Shown here in pieces: positions 7,273 through 17,367 of a stretch of 17,367 bases of DNA. A program made the position numbers and the translations under genes. Each line of letters opens with the position of its first letter. Position 1 is the stretch's first letter. The stretch is from VRUE01 sp035712345 (GTDB lineage Bacteria; Actinomycetota; Thermoleophilia; Solirubrobacterales; 70-9), in assembly GCA_035712345.1 (NCBI GenBank), contig DASTAY010000001.1, positions 1-17,367 of the forward strand. The letters are read 5' to 3'. The notes under the pieces are model-generated. The model was not told the origin of the DNA and ran no database searches. It worked only from the letters and a program-made list of their open reading frames with translations.

Positions 7273-8256
7273 ATGCAGGCGATAGTCCTAGTCGGCGGCG
7301 AAGGCACGCGCCTGCGTCCGCTCACCAACTCCACCCCGAAGCCGGCGCTGACCCTCGTCGACCGCCCCTTCCTCGCCTACATGATCGAGTGGCTCGCCGG
7401 GCACGGCGTCAGCGAGGTGGTGCTCGCCTGCGGCTTCTTGCCGGACGTGCTGCGCGAGGCGCTCGCCGGCGAGGAGGAGCGGGCGGGTGTCGCGATCCGC
7501 TACGCGGTCGAGCCCGAGCCGCTGGGCACGGCAGGCGCGATCCGCTTCGCCGCGGATGAGCTCGGCGACGATCTCGACGAACGCTTCCTCGCGCTCAACG
7601 GCGACGTGCTGACCGACCTCGACCTGACCGCGCTGCTCCGGGCGCACGAGCGCCGGGCCGCGGCGGCGACGATCGGCCTGCACCCGGTCGAGGACTCCTC
7701 GGCTTTCGGGCTCGTCAAGAGCGGCGAGGGGGGAGAGGTGCTCGAGTTCCTCGAGAAGACCGGCGAGCGCAGGCCGGGCGAGGTCAACGCCGGTATGTAC
7801 GCGCTGCAGCGCTCGGTCCTCGACCTGATCCCCCCGGGAGAGAACGTCTCGATCGAGCGCGACGTCTTCCCGCGCCTGGTCGGCGAGGGGCTGCACGGCC
7901 TCCTGCTCGACGGCTACTGGTTGGACATCGGCACGCCGGAGCGTTACCTGCAGGCGAGCTGGGACATTCTCGAGGGCCGGGTGGAGACGCGGGTCGAGCC
8001 CTCCGGGCCGGACCTGCTCGTCGATCCGGGCGCCGAAGTCGACGGCTCGGCGACGCTCGGCCCCCGCGCGGTGGTCGGGCCGGGTTGCCGGATCGGCGCC
8101 GGCGCCGTGGTGATGGGCTCCGTCCTGCTCGACGGCGCCAGCGTCGGCGAGAACGCCCGCCTGGTCGATTCGATTCTCTCGCCGGGCGCCGAGGTGCCCG
8201 AGGGGGCCGAGATTGCAGGTGCGGTGGCCGGCGAGGGCGAAAGACTTCCCGCCTAG
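7273..8256 (+). CDS. NDP-sugar pyrophosphorylase (mannose-1-P guanylyltransferase-like)
   Basis: A nucleotidyltransferase that makes an NDP-sugar plus pyrophosphate from a sugar 1-phosphate and an NTP. It has 327 residues. The N-terminal catalytic domain has GGEGTRLRP (8-16), Lys23 in TPKP, LGTAGA (84-89), the metal-binding NGD (109-111), EFLEK (158-162) and WLDIGTPERY (216-225). A left-handed beta-helix of hexapeptide repeats covers about 250-325. This layout is that of small actinobacterial GDP-mannose pyrophosphorylases, and the SIS isomerase next door, which could supply mannose 6-phosphate, favours GTP and mannose 1-phosphate. Glucose-1-phosphate thymidylyl- or uridylyltransferase cannot be excluded. 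The ATG lies 1 base after the ugd stop with no good ribosome-binding site, so translation is probably coupled. The isomerase start is 4 bases downstream. Confidence 0.88.
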   Translation: MQAIVLVGGEGTRLRPLTNSTPKPALTLVDRPFLAYMIEWLAGHGVSEVVLACGFLPDVLREALAGEEERAGVAIRYAVEPEPLGTAGAIRFAADELGDDLDERFLALNGDVLTDLDLTALLRAHERRAAAATIGLHPVEDSSAFGLVKSGEGGEVLEFLEKTGERRPGEVNAGMYALQRSVLDLIPPGENVSIERDVFPRLVGEGLHGLLLDGYWLDIGTPERYLQASWDILEGRVETRVEPSGPDLLVDPGAEVDGSATLGPRAVVGPGCRIGAGAVVMGSVLLDGASVGENARLVDSILSPGAEVPEGAEIAGAVAGEGERLPA

Positions 8257-8260
8257 CCCC

Positions 8261-9241
8261 ATGCTCGACGACGTCCTGGCCATTCCCGATCACCTGCGCG
8301 ATGCCCTCTGGCGGGTCGAGTCGGCGCGCCTCGGTCGCAGCGAGTCCGCCGGGCTGCTCGTCTGCGGGATGGGCGGTTCCGCGATCGGCGGCGATCTGGC
8401 GGCGGCGGCGCTGGGCGAGCGCCTCACAGCCCCGCTGCTGACCGTGCGCGGCTACGCGCTGCCGAGCTGGGCGACGGCTGAGTGGGCAGTGCTCTGCTCG
8501 AGCTACTCGGGCGGGACCGAGGAGACGCTCTCCTGCTTCGCCGCCGCGGAGGCGCTCGGCGCCCGCCGCGTCGTCGCCAGCACCGGCGGCGCGCTCACCG
8601 AGCGGGCGCGCGCGGCCGGCGACCCGGTGATCGGCCTCCCGGGGCTGCTCCCCGCGCCACGCACCGCGGTCGCCTACATGCTCGTCTGCGCCCTGGAGGT
8701 CGCGGCGGCGGCGGGGATCGCGCCCCGCGTCGCCGAGGAGATCGAGGCGGCCGCAGCCTTCCTCGAGGGCCAGCGCGACGAGTTGCGCCACCTCGCTGGC
8801 GAGGTTGCCGGGGTGATCGGCGACCGCGTTCCGGTGATCCACGGGGCCGGACCGACCGCCGCGGCCGCGCGGCGCTGGAAGACCCAGGTGAACGAGAACG
8901 CCAAGCTGCCCGCCTTCTGCTCCGAGCTGCCGGAGGCCGATCACAACGAGATCTGCGCCTGGGGGGCGGCTGAGGCCGCTTCGCTGGCGGCGGTGCTGCT
9001 CGAGGATCGCGATCAGCACCCCCGCGTGGGGCTTCGCTTCGATCTCACCGCGGCGGAGGTCGAGCGCGACGGGGCGCCCGCCGTGCGGATCGAGGCCGCC
9101 GGGGAGAGCCGGGTCGAGCGCCTGCTCTGGACGGTCATGCTCGGCGACCTGGTCTCGCTCGAGCTCGCGTCGAAGCGTGGGCGCGACCCAATGCCGATCG
9201 AGGCGATCGACAGGCTCAAGGCCAGGCTCGGTCGGCCTTAG
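8261..9241 (+). CDS. SIS-domain phosphoglucose/phosphomannose isomerase-like protein
   Basis: Probably interconverts fructose 6-phosphate with glucose 6-phosphate and/or mannose 6-phosphate in the cytosol. It has 326 residues, the size of the bifunctional PGI/PMI family with a C-terminal bact-PGI domain. The first SIS domain carries GMGGSAIGGD (36-45) and the sugar-phosphate loop SYSGGTEET (81-89). The second half carries NENAK (211-215, Glu212) and SELPEADHNE (221-230, His228), matching the catalytic Glu and His of the archaeal PGI/PMI enzymes. The start is ATG 8261, 4 bases after the preceding stop. Earlier in-frame codons lie inside the nucleotidyltransferase gene. M. tuberculosis Rv3256c is a family member in a comparable neighbourhood whose activity, as far as I recall, is not firmly established, so the function here is also inferred. 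Confidence 0.85.
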   Translation: MLDDVLAIPDHLRDALWRVESARLGRSESAGLLVCGMGGSAIGGDLAAAALGERLTAPLLTVRGYALPSWATAEWAVLCSSYSGGTEETLSCFAAAEALGARRVVASTGGALTERARAAGDPVIGLPGLLPAPRTAVAYMLVCALEVAAAAGIAPRVAEEIEAAAAFLEGQRDELRHLAGEVAGVIGDRVPVIHGAGPTAAAARRWKTQVNENAKLPAFCSELPEADHNEICAWGAAEAASLAAVLLEDRDQHPRVGLRFDLTAAEVERDGAPAVRIEAAGESRVERLLWTVMLGDLVSLELASKRGRDPMPIEAIDRLKARLGRP

Positions 9242-9262
9242 CGCCGACGGCCCGAAGCTCCG

Positions 9263-9290
9263 CCGGCGAAAGGCCCGTATCCTTCGCCGG
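9263..9290 (+). other. Hairpin between SIS gene and ahcY
   Basis: CCGGCGAAAGG (9263-9273) pairs with CCTTCGCCGG (9281-9290): eight continuous base pairs, one bulged A and two more pairs, around a 7-base loop. It begins 22 bases after the SIS stop. No T-run follows, so a canonical intrinsic terminator is not supported. It could be a weak terminator, an RNA stabiliser or part of the ahcY leader. A possible -10 box, TATCCT (9278-9283), falls in the loop and 3' arm, but I see no matching -35. Confidence 0.45.
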
Positions 9291-9315
9291 AAGCTGGAAT
9301 AGACGAAAGGAACCG

Positions 9316-10734
<1,419 letters not shown>

Positions 10735-10760
10735 GATACACCGCCGCCTCCTCTGCTCCC

Positions 10761-10798
10761 GCGAATGCCTGAGGAATCAGATATGGACAGGGATTCGC
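10761..10798 (+). other. Imperfect hairpin between ahcY and the next gene
   Basis: GCGAATgCCT (10761-10770) pairs with AGGgATTCGC (10789-10798), giving six pairs, one G-G mismatch and three pairs around an 18-base loop. It occupies the middle of the 83-base gap. No T-tract follows. The AT-rich loop (contains ATCAGATATGG) could instead belong to a promoter, but no convincing -35/-10 pair is visible. Function unknown. Confidence 0.35.
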
Positions 10799-10817
10799 TC
10801 CCGCGTCCGGGGGCGGC

Positions 10818-11828
10818 ATGAAGGCGATGGTCCTCGCGGCCGGGCTCGGCACCCGGCTGCGCCCGATCACCTACGCGGTGCCGAAGCCGATGGTGCCGGT
10901 CCTGAACCGGCCGGTGATGGAGCACACCGTGCGGCTGCTCGCCCGGCACGGCTTCCGCGAGGCGATCGCCAACCTGCACTGGTTCCCGGAGACGATCGAA
11001 GCGCACTTCGGCGATGGCTCGGCTTTCGGCCTCGAGCTTTCCTACAGCCTCGAGCAACAGCTGCTGGGAACGGCCGGGGGGGTGCGCAACGCGGCCGGCT
11101 TCCTCGGCGACTCGTTCCTGGTCGTCGCCGGCGACGCGCTCACCGACATCGACTTCGGGGCGATGCGCGAGTTCCACGAATCCCACGACGGCCTGGTCAC
11201 GATGGCGACCAAGCGGGTTGCCGAGACCGACCAGTTCGGCGTCGTGATCGCCGCCGGCGACGGGCGCATCCAGGGCTTCCAGGAGAAGCCCGACCCGGCC
11301 GAGGCCCTCTCCGACCTGGCCAACACCTGCATCTACATGTTCCGCGCCGAGATCTTCGACTACTTCCCCGCGCCGGGGACGAGCAACGACGCCGGCGCCG
11401 ACGATCCGCCTGAGTTCGCCGACTGGGCCAAGGACGTTTTCCCGGCGCTGCTGGAGGCCGACGTGCCCTTCTACTCGCACGAAATCGACGCCTACTGGAA
11501 CGACATCGGCAACCTCGCCGAGCTGCGCCAGGGCAACCTCGACGCGCTGCAGGGCGATGTTGCGGTCGAGCCCGGGGCGCCGGAGGTGTCGACCGGCGTG
11601 CGTGCCGCCAGCCCGCTCGACGGCGTCGAGGTGACGGCCCCGGCGCTGATCGGCGCCGATGTCGAGATCGGCTCGGGTACGAAGCTCGACGGCCCGGCGA
11701 TCGTCGGCGACGGCTGCCGCATCGGCGCGGGCTCGATCGTCCGCGATTCGATCCTGCTCGAAGGCGCCGAGCTGGTGCCGAACTCGGTGCTGGTGGGCGG
11801 GATCGCGGCTCGCGCGCAAGAGCCTTGA
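10818..11828 (+). CDS. NDP-sugar pyrophosphorylase, second paralogue
   Basis: A nucleotidyltransferase of the same superfamily as the gene at 7273, 336 residues long. The catalytic domain has AAGLGTRLRP (7-16), Lys23 in VPKP, LLGTAGG (82-88), the metal-binding AGD (104-106), GFQEKP (153-158) and YWNDIGNLAELRQGN (226-240). A left-handed beta-helix spans about 275-328. It differs from the first copy in the signature loop (GLG versus GEG) and in a longer segment (about 184-206, acidic with TSNDAGADD) before the C-terminal part of the catalytic fold. The two proteins probably use different sugar phosphates or nucleotides. Mannose-1-phosphate guanylyltransferase and glucose-1-phosphate nucleotidyltransferase are both possible. 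ATG 10818 follows a GGGGGCGG stretch that is a poor ribosome-binding site. Confidence 0.87.
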   Translation: MKAMVLAAGLGTRLRPITYAVPKPMVPVLNRPVMEHTVRLLARHGFREAIANLHWFPETIEAHFGDGSAFGLELSYSLEQQLLGTAGGVRNAAGFLGDSFLVVAGDALTDIDFGAMREFHESHDGLVTMATKRVAETDQFGVVIAAGDGRIQGFQEKPDPAEALSDLANTCIYMFRAEIFDYFPAPGTSNDAGADDPPEFADWAKDVFPALLEADVPFYSHEIDAYWNDIGNLAELRQGNLDALQGDVAVEPGAPEVSTGVRAASPLDGVEVTAPALIGADVEIGSGTKLDGPAIVGDGCRIGAGSIVRDSILLEGAELVPNSVLVGGIAARAQEP

Positions 11829-11835
11829 CGAAGAA

Positions 11836-11841
11836 TTGACA
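11836..11841 (+). promoter_or_regulatory. Isolated consensus -35 box upstream of comF-like gene
   Basis: TTGACA matches the housekeeping sigma -35 hexamer exactly and lies 8 bases after the preceding stop, 44 bases before the GTG start. At 16-18 bases downstream there is no TANNNT-type -10 (the sequence there is GC-rich and contains the small inverted repeat GCGCG-CCACA-CGCGC). It may be half of a noncanonical promoter or chance. Confidence 0.25.
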
Positions 11842-11884
11842 TCTGGCGCGCCACACGCGCACCGCCGCCCCGCAGGCTCGGGGC

Positions 11885-12508
11885 GTGAAGCTCCTCCAGG
11901 CGATAGCCACCGGCCTCATCCCGCCTCTCTGCGCTGCCTGCGGCCGCACCTGCCGCCCGGAGTCGATGCTCTGCAGCCGCTGCTCGCGTCGCCTGGCGGC
12001 AGCCGACCCGGTGCAGAGCGCCGGACCGCCCGGCCTGGATCGTGTCTGGTCATCGGCCCCGCACGAGGGCGTCGCCCGCGACCTGGCCGTCGCCCTCAAG
12101 TTCCGGCGTCTGCTTCCCGTGGCGGACCTGATGGCGGACCGCATTCAGTGGCTTGCCCCCGGCGCCCTGCTCAGCGGCGCCGTCGTCTCCGTCCCGACGG
12201 CCCGCCTCCGCACCCTCAGCCGCGGCTTCGACCCCGCCGCCGAGATCGCTCGGGCCCTGGCGGCCCGGGCGGACCTGCCGGTCGCGCCCTGCCTCGTCCG
12301 TCGGGGCGGGGGCCGCCAGGTGGGCAAGCGCCGGGCCGACCGCATCGGCCACCCGCCCCTCATACGGGTTCGCGGCCAGGTCCCGCGCAGCGTCCTGCTG
12401 ATCGACGACGTTCTCACCACCGGCGCCACGCTCTCCGCGTGCGCCCAGGCCCTCCGCCAAGCCGGAAGCGTCCGGATCGCGGCGATCACCTTCTCGCGGC
12501 GCCTCTGA
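11885..12508 (+). CDS. ComF/GntX-type phosphoribosyltransferase with zinc finger
   Basis: A 207-residue member of the ComF family, cytoplasmic proteins with a type I phosphoribosyltransferase fold, linked to DNA uptake in some bacteria. The biochemical role is not settled in most. The N-terminal zinc-ribbon cysteines are C16, C19, C30 and C33, with an extra C23. The family segment LSRGFDPAAEIARAL (111-125) and the PRPP-binding motif LLIDDVLTTGATLS (171-184) are intact. The start is GTG 11885, chosen because it places the hydrophobic LLQAIATGLIPPLC stretch at the N-terminus as in the family. The ribosome-binding site is weak. It stands directly upstream of hpf and secA, the same order as Rv3242c-Rv3241c-secA1 in M. 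tuberculosis. Nothing in the window indicates a competence system, so a role in transformation is not implied. Confidence 0.85.
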   Translation: MKLLQAIATGLIPPLCAACGRTCRPESMLCSRCSRRLAAADPVQSAGPPGLDRVWSSAPHEGVARDLAVALKFRRLLPVADLMADRIQWLAPGALLSGAVVSVPTARLRTLSRGFDPAAEIARALAARADLPVAPCLVRRGGGRQVGKRRADRIGHPPLIRVRGQVPRSVLLIDDVLTTGATLSACAQALRQAGSVRIAAITFSRRL

Positions 12509-12525
12509 ATCATCGAAGTGGCCTC

Positions 12526-12554
12526 TTGCCGCGATCCGGGTACAGGCGTAGCAT
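12526..12554 (+). promoter_or_regulatory. Probable sigma70-type promoter of hpf
   Basis: TTGCCG (12526-12531) and TAGCAT (12549-12554) are separated by exactly 17 bases in the short gap after the ComF-type gene. Transcription would start near 12561, giving a leader of about 20 bases that holds the ribosome-binding site. Two of six bases differ from consensus in each box. Confidence 0.55.
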
Positions 12555-12569
12555 CGACACGGACCCTAG

Positions 12570-12576
12570 AAGGAGG
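12570..12576 (+). promoter_or_regulatory. Strong ribosome-binding site of hpf
   Basis: AAGGAGG is a near-perfect anti-16S match, 5 bases before ATG 12582. It is the best ribosome-binding site in the window and fixes the hpf start. Confidence 0.8.
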
Positions 12577-12581
12577 CAGAT

Positions 12582-12935
12582 ATGCGGATCGAGGTGCGCG
12601 GGCGAAACGTCGATGTCGACGACGAGCTGAGAGACCACGTTCTGAAGCGCTTCCGTCGCGTCGGCAGGCAGGTCTCCGAGCTGGCGACGCTCGACGTCAC
12701 GGTTTGGGAAGAGCGGAACCCCGCGATCGCCGACAGCCAGGTGGCCGAGGCGACGCTGCGGCTCAAAGGCGTGACGCTGCACGCGAAGGAGTGCTCGCCC
12801 GAGATGGCCCACAGCGTGCACGAGCTGGCCGAGGACATCCGGCGCCAGGTCAAGCGGCACCGCGAGAAGCGACGCAAGCGGGCCAGGACCCGGCGGCTGG
12901 TCAATCAGCTGCGCGGGAGGCCTGTTACTTCGTAG
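12582..12935 (+). CDS. hpf: Short ribosome hibernation promoting factor (HPF/RaiA family)
   Basis: Binds the decoding region of the 30S subunit and stops translation in stress or stationary phase. The 117-residue protein has the S30AE/YfiA fold: RIEVRGRNVDVDDELRDHV (2-20) as first strand and helix, VTVWEERNP in the middle strands, EATLRLKGVTLHAKE, and a second helix DMAHS-like segment MAHSVHELAEDIRRQVKRHREK (about 75-96). The last 20-25 residues are very Arg/Lys-rich, and there is no C-terminal dimerisation domain as in long HPF (about 180-200 residues), so it should act like the short form. It has its own promoter and strong ribosome-binding site upstream. secA starts 41 bases after its stop. 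The placement next to secA is shared with other actinobacteria. Confidence 0.88.
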   Translation: MRIEVRGRNVDVDDELRDHVLKRFRRVGRQVSELATLDVTVWEERNPAIADSQVAEATLRLKGVTLHAKECSPEMAHSVHELAEDIRRQVKRHREKRRKRARTRRLVNQLRGRPVTS

Positions 12936-12963
12936 GAGCGCCCGGCCCTCTTCTGCGCCTCGC

Positions 12964-12969
12964 TACCCT
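12964..12969 (+). promoter_or_regulatory. Possible -10 box for leaderless secA transcript
   Basis: TACCCT lies 7 bases upstream of ATG 12977, and no Shine-Dalgarno sequence is present in the 20 bases before that ATG. This is the pattern of leaderless actinobacterial genes. A -35 at 16-18 bases spacing is not recognisable (CCCGGC region), so support is limited. secA could also be read through from hpf. Confidence 0.35.
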
Positions 12970-12976
12970 TGGCTGC

Positions 12977-15815
<2,839 letters not shown>

Positions 15816-15820
<5 letters not shown>

Positions 15821-15941
15821 GGGCGTGGGACCGGCGCATCTCGGGGTCCTCAGTCGGTCGCCTGCGGGTCACGCACTAACTGTGCGCTCCCCTTGTCTCC
15901 CTCCCTGCGTCCCCCGACCTGCTTGGTCCCACGCCCTCAGG
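15816..15941. repeat. 126-bp element with perfect 17-bp inverted arms after secA
   Basis: CCTGAGGGCGTGGGACC (15816-15832) and its exact reverse complement (15925-15941) enclose 92 bases. The left arm contains the secA stop codon TGA (15818-15820). The right arm overlaps the AGGAGGG ribosome-binding site (15939-15945) of the next gene. Inside, CGCAC-TAACT-GTGCG forms a small hairpin, and GTCGG/CCGAC can pair further. The right half of the interior is pyrimidine-rich. In RNA the arms could form a terminator-like stem that hides part of the ribosome-binding site. As DNA it resembles a MITE. No target duplication is visible. Its sequence is unrelated to the repeat at 1607. Confidence 0.7.
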
Positions 15942-15948
15942 AGGGTGG

Positions 15949-16344
15949 ATGATTGATCCCGTCCGCGAGTTCATCCGCGCTTTCAACGAGCGCGACCTGG
16001 ATGCGTTCGTCGCCGTGCTCGACCCCGAGGTCGAGCTGCACTCGGGGCGGGGGCTGCGCAAGGGTCGCGAGGCGGCGCGGGTCTGGGCGACGCGGGAGCC
16101 CGGCGGGGTGCAGCAGACGATCGAGCTGGAGCAGCTCTACGAGGAAGGGCTGGAGGGCGGCGGCGGCCGTGCCGTGGCGCTGATCCGCCGGCGCTGGCAC
16201 TGGGCCGAGGACGGCGGCGAGGCGGGGGTCGAGGAGATGGCCTGGGCCTTCGAGCTGCGCGACCACAAGATCCTCGGCTGGCGCCCCTACGACGACCGGG
16301 AGGAGGCGCTGCGGCTGGCAAACTTCGCCCCGCCGCTTGGCTGA
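15949..16344 (+). CDS. NTF2-like/SnoaL-like domain protein
   Basis: A 131-residue single-domain protein with the NTF2-like cone fold pattern: an N-terminal helix PVREFIRAFNERDLDAFVAVL, then DPEVELHSGRGLRKGREAARVW, then beta strands ending in WAFELRDHKILGWRPYDDREEAL. Family members range from polyketide cyclases and limonene-epoxide hydrolase-like enzymes to simple ligand-binding proteins, so the activity cannot be predicted. No signal peptide or membrane segment is seen. ATG 15949 is preceded by AGGAGGG (15939-15945), a strong site that partly lies in the right arm of the inverted repeat. The methyltransferase starts 27 bases downstream with its own promoter inside the end of this gene. Confidence 0.78.
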   Translation: MIDPVREFIRAFNERDLDAFVAVLDPEVELHSGRGLRKGREAARVWATREPGGVQQTIELEQLYEEGLEGGGGRAVALIRRRWHWAEDGGEAGVEEMAWAFELRDHKILGWRPYDDREEALRLANFAPPLG

Positions 16345-16365
16345 GCGCCGGGTCGGGCGTACGAT
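16337..16365 (+). promoter_or_regulatory. Promoter for a leaderless methyltransferase mRNA
   Basis: TTGGCT (16337-16342) and TACGAT (16360-16365) are spaced by exactly 17 bases. The -10 ends 6 bases before ATG 16372, so transcription would start at or next to the A of the start codon. No Shine-Dalgarno sequence precedes this ATG. The -35 box overlaps the end of the upstream coding region. Confidence 0.6.
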
Positions 16366-16371
16366 CGCACC

Positions 16372-17244
16372 ATGTCGTCGGTTGCCCCCGACAACGCCGA
16401 GACCACCGAGGCGTGGAGCGGGCCGCTCTTCGACCTCTTCGTCAAGTACCGTGACCTGACCACCGGCGGTCTCGGCGCCCACGGCGAGGTGGCGATGCGG
16501 TCGAATCCGCCGCAGCCGGGGGAACGGGTGATCGACGTCGGCTGCGGCTTCGGCGACACCACCCGGCGACTTGCCGAGCTGGTCGGCCCGGAGGGCTCGG
16601 TGCTCGGCGTCGACGTCTCCTCGCCCTTCATCGAGACCGCCGAACAGGAGGCGGAGGAGGCGGGCTCCGGCAACGTCGAGTTTCGGATCGCCGATGTGCA
16701 GACGCTGCAGCTGCCCCAGGAATTCGACTACGCCTTCTCGCGCATGGGGATCATGTTCTTCGCCAACCCGGTTGCCGCCCTGCGCAACGTCCGCGCGGCC
16801 CTGAGGCCGGGCGGCCGCTTCACCGCTGTCGTCTGGCGGCGCAAGCTCGACAACGAGTGGGTGCGGCGTGCCGAGGAGATCGTCGACGAGTACCTCGAGC
16901 ATCCCGAGGAGACCGAGGAACCGACCTGCGGGCCGGGACCCTTCTCGATGGCCAACGCCGACACGGTCTCAGAACAGCTGAAGATCGCCGGCTTCGAGGA
17001 GATCGGCCTGCAGCGCTGCGACCTGCCGATGAAGGTCGGGTCCGACCTCGACCAGGCGGTCGAGTTCGGGATGGCGCTCGGCCCGGCCGGTGAGATCCTC
17101 CGCCTCTGGGGCGACCGCGTCGACGAGATCCGCCCCGAGATCGCCGCCAAGATCCGCGCCGCGATCGCCGAGTTCGAGCAACCCGACGGCGTCTGGGCGC
17201 CGGCCAGCACCTGGATCATCACGGCGCGCGTTCCTACCGGCTAG
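16372..17244 (+). CDS. Class I SAM-dependent methyltransferase
   Basis: A 290-residue cytoplasmic methyltransferase of the UbiE/Methyltransf_11-25 type. The Rossmann-like core shows motif I VIDVGCGFGD (53-62), the acidic residue at the end of strand 2 (Asp81 in LGVDVS), IADVQTLQL (107-114) and the post-motif RPGGRF (145-150). The region RMGIMFFANPVAALRNV (124-140) corresponds to motif III and the following helix. The C-terminal 130 residues form a probable substrate cap rich in acidic helices. The acceptor is unknown: small molecules such as quinones, sterol-like compounds or secondary metabolites are typical for this type. ATG 16372 is supported by the promoter positioned for leaderless expression. 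The stop is part of a GC palindrome. Confidence 0.88.
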   Translation: MSSVAPDNAETTEAWSGPLFDLFVKYRDLTTGGLGAHGEVAMRSNPPQPGERVIDVGCGFGDTTRRLAELVGPEGSVLGVDVSSPFIETAEQEAEEAGSGNVEFRIADVQTLQLPQEFDYAFSRMGIMFFANPVAALRNVRAALRPGGRFTAVVWRRKLDNEWVRRAEEIVDEYLEHPEETEEPTCGPGPFSMANADTVSEQLKIAGFEEIGLQRCDLPMKVGSDLDQAVEFGMALGPAGEILRLWGDRVDEIRPEIAAKIRAAIAEFEQPDGVWAPASTWIITARVPTG

Positions 17245-17257
17245 GGGCCAAGGCCCC
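17244..17257. terminator. GC palindrome at the methyltransferase stop
   Basis: GGGGCCAAGGCCCC is a perfect 14-base palindrome beginning at the last base of the TAG stop. As RNA it forms a five-pair stem with a CAAG loop. There is no T-tract, so termination would be of the non-canonical GC-hairpin type common in high-GC actinobacteria (inference). Confidence 0.4.
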
Positions 17258-17264
17258 GCTGTAC

Positions 17265-17367
17265 AGGGGGCCGGCACCCCTCCTCCGGAATTGACCTCCC
17301 CTCCGCTTCCGCTGCGGGGAGAACATGCTGCGCGGCTCCGCCGCGCCCCAGGATCAGATTGCATATC
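17265..17367. repeat. Repeat copy B (cut by window end)
   Basis: Matches the element after atpC in the same order and spacing. The first 28 bases (17267-17294) align to 1612-1639 with about 21 identities, ending in a shared GAATTGA. Then come 59 bases (61 in copy A) and the identical 14-mer TCAGATTGCATATC at 17354-17367, exactly at the window edge. Hairpins are conserved in place but not in sequence: AGGGG/CCCCT (17265-17269 with 17277-17281), CTCCCC/GGGGAG (17296-17301 with 17316-17321) and GCGCGGC-TCC-GCCGCGC (17330-17346), corresponding to 1677-1695 in copy A. The right arm, if any, lies beyond the window. Confidence 0.65.

Noticed and set aside
9242..9315. SAH riboswitch upstream of ahcY
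   Set aside because: Only 74 bases are available, and I could not find the conserved core of the SAH riboswitch. A simple hairpin is all that is supported.
11885..12508. A DNA-uptake (competence) locus because of the ComF-type protein
   Set aside because: No other competence gene is present, and this family is widespread in non-competent bacteria in the same hpf-secA context.
12518..12976. An in-frame N-terminal extension of SecA of about 150 residues
   Set aside because: It runs through the hpf gene and its Shine-Dalgarno in another frame and reads as Arg-rich noise. ATG 12977 gives the normal SecA N-terminus.

Overview
The window is a dense, GC-rich (about 70% by eye) bacterial chromosome segment. 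It carries thirteen protein genes, all on the + strand, with very short or overlapping junctions. The gene families and order point to an actinobacterium. The lineage could be Thermoleophilia/Solirubrobacterales-like, but that is inference and nothing in the sequence proves it. From memory, the order LCP protein - sugar nucleotidyltransferase - SIS isomerase - ahcY - ComF - hibernation factor - secA is a compressed, same-polarity version of the Mycobacterium tuberculosis region Rv3267 to Rv3240c.

Layout. 1-1606: the 3' part of atpD (cut by the window edge) and atpC, the end of an ATP synthase operon. 1607-1811: intergenic region filled by a 151-bp inverted-repeat element. 1812-9241: an apparent operon of an M20 metallopeptidase, a LytR-CpsA-Psr (LCP) protein, an intein-containing UDP-glucose 6-dehydrogenase, an NDP-sugar pyrophosphorylase and a phosphoglucose/phosphomannose isomerase-like SIS protein. 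9316-11828: ahcY and a second NDP-sugar pyrophosphorylase. 11885-15820: a ComF-type phosphoribosyltransferase, a short ribosome hibernation factor and secA. 15949-17244: an NTF2/SnoaL-like protein and a class I SAM methyltransferase. 17245-17367: a palindrome and a second copy of the repeat seen after atpC, cut by the window end. No gene-free stretch exceeds about 205 bases. I saw no tRNA, rRNA, CRISPR array or insertion sequence.

How the genes fit together. The dehydrogenase, the two nucleotidyltransferases and the SIS isomerase would supply activated sugars (UDP-glucuronate and a GDP- or other NDP-sugar). LCP proteins attach glycopolymers to the wall, so this block probably serves cell-wall or capsular polysaccharide. 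The comF-hpf-secA block is housekeeping.

Main points of interest. (1) A 481-residue intein with a two-motif LAGLIDADG endonuclease sits immediately before the catalytic cysteine of UDP-glucose dehydrogenase, so the enzyme's active site is assembled only by protein splicing. (2) A structured intergenic repeat occurs after atpC and again at the window end. Both copies share the AT-rich 14-mer TCAGATTGCATATC and keep equivalent hairpins despite changed sequence. (3) A different 126-bp element with perfect 17-bp inverted arms spans the secA stop codon to the ribosome-binding site of the next gene.
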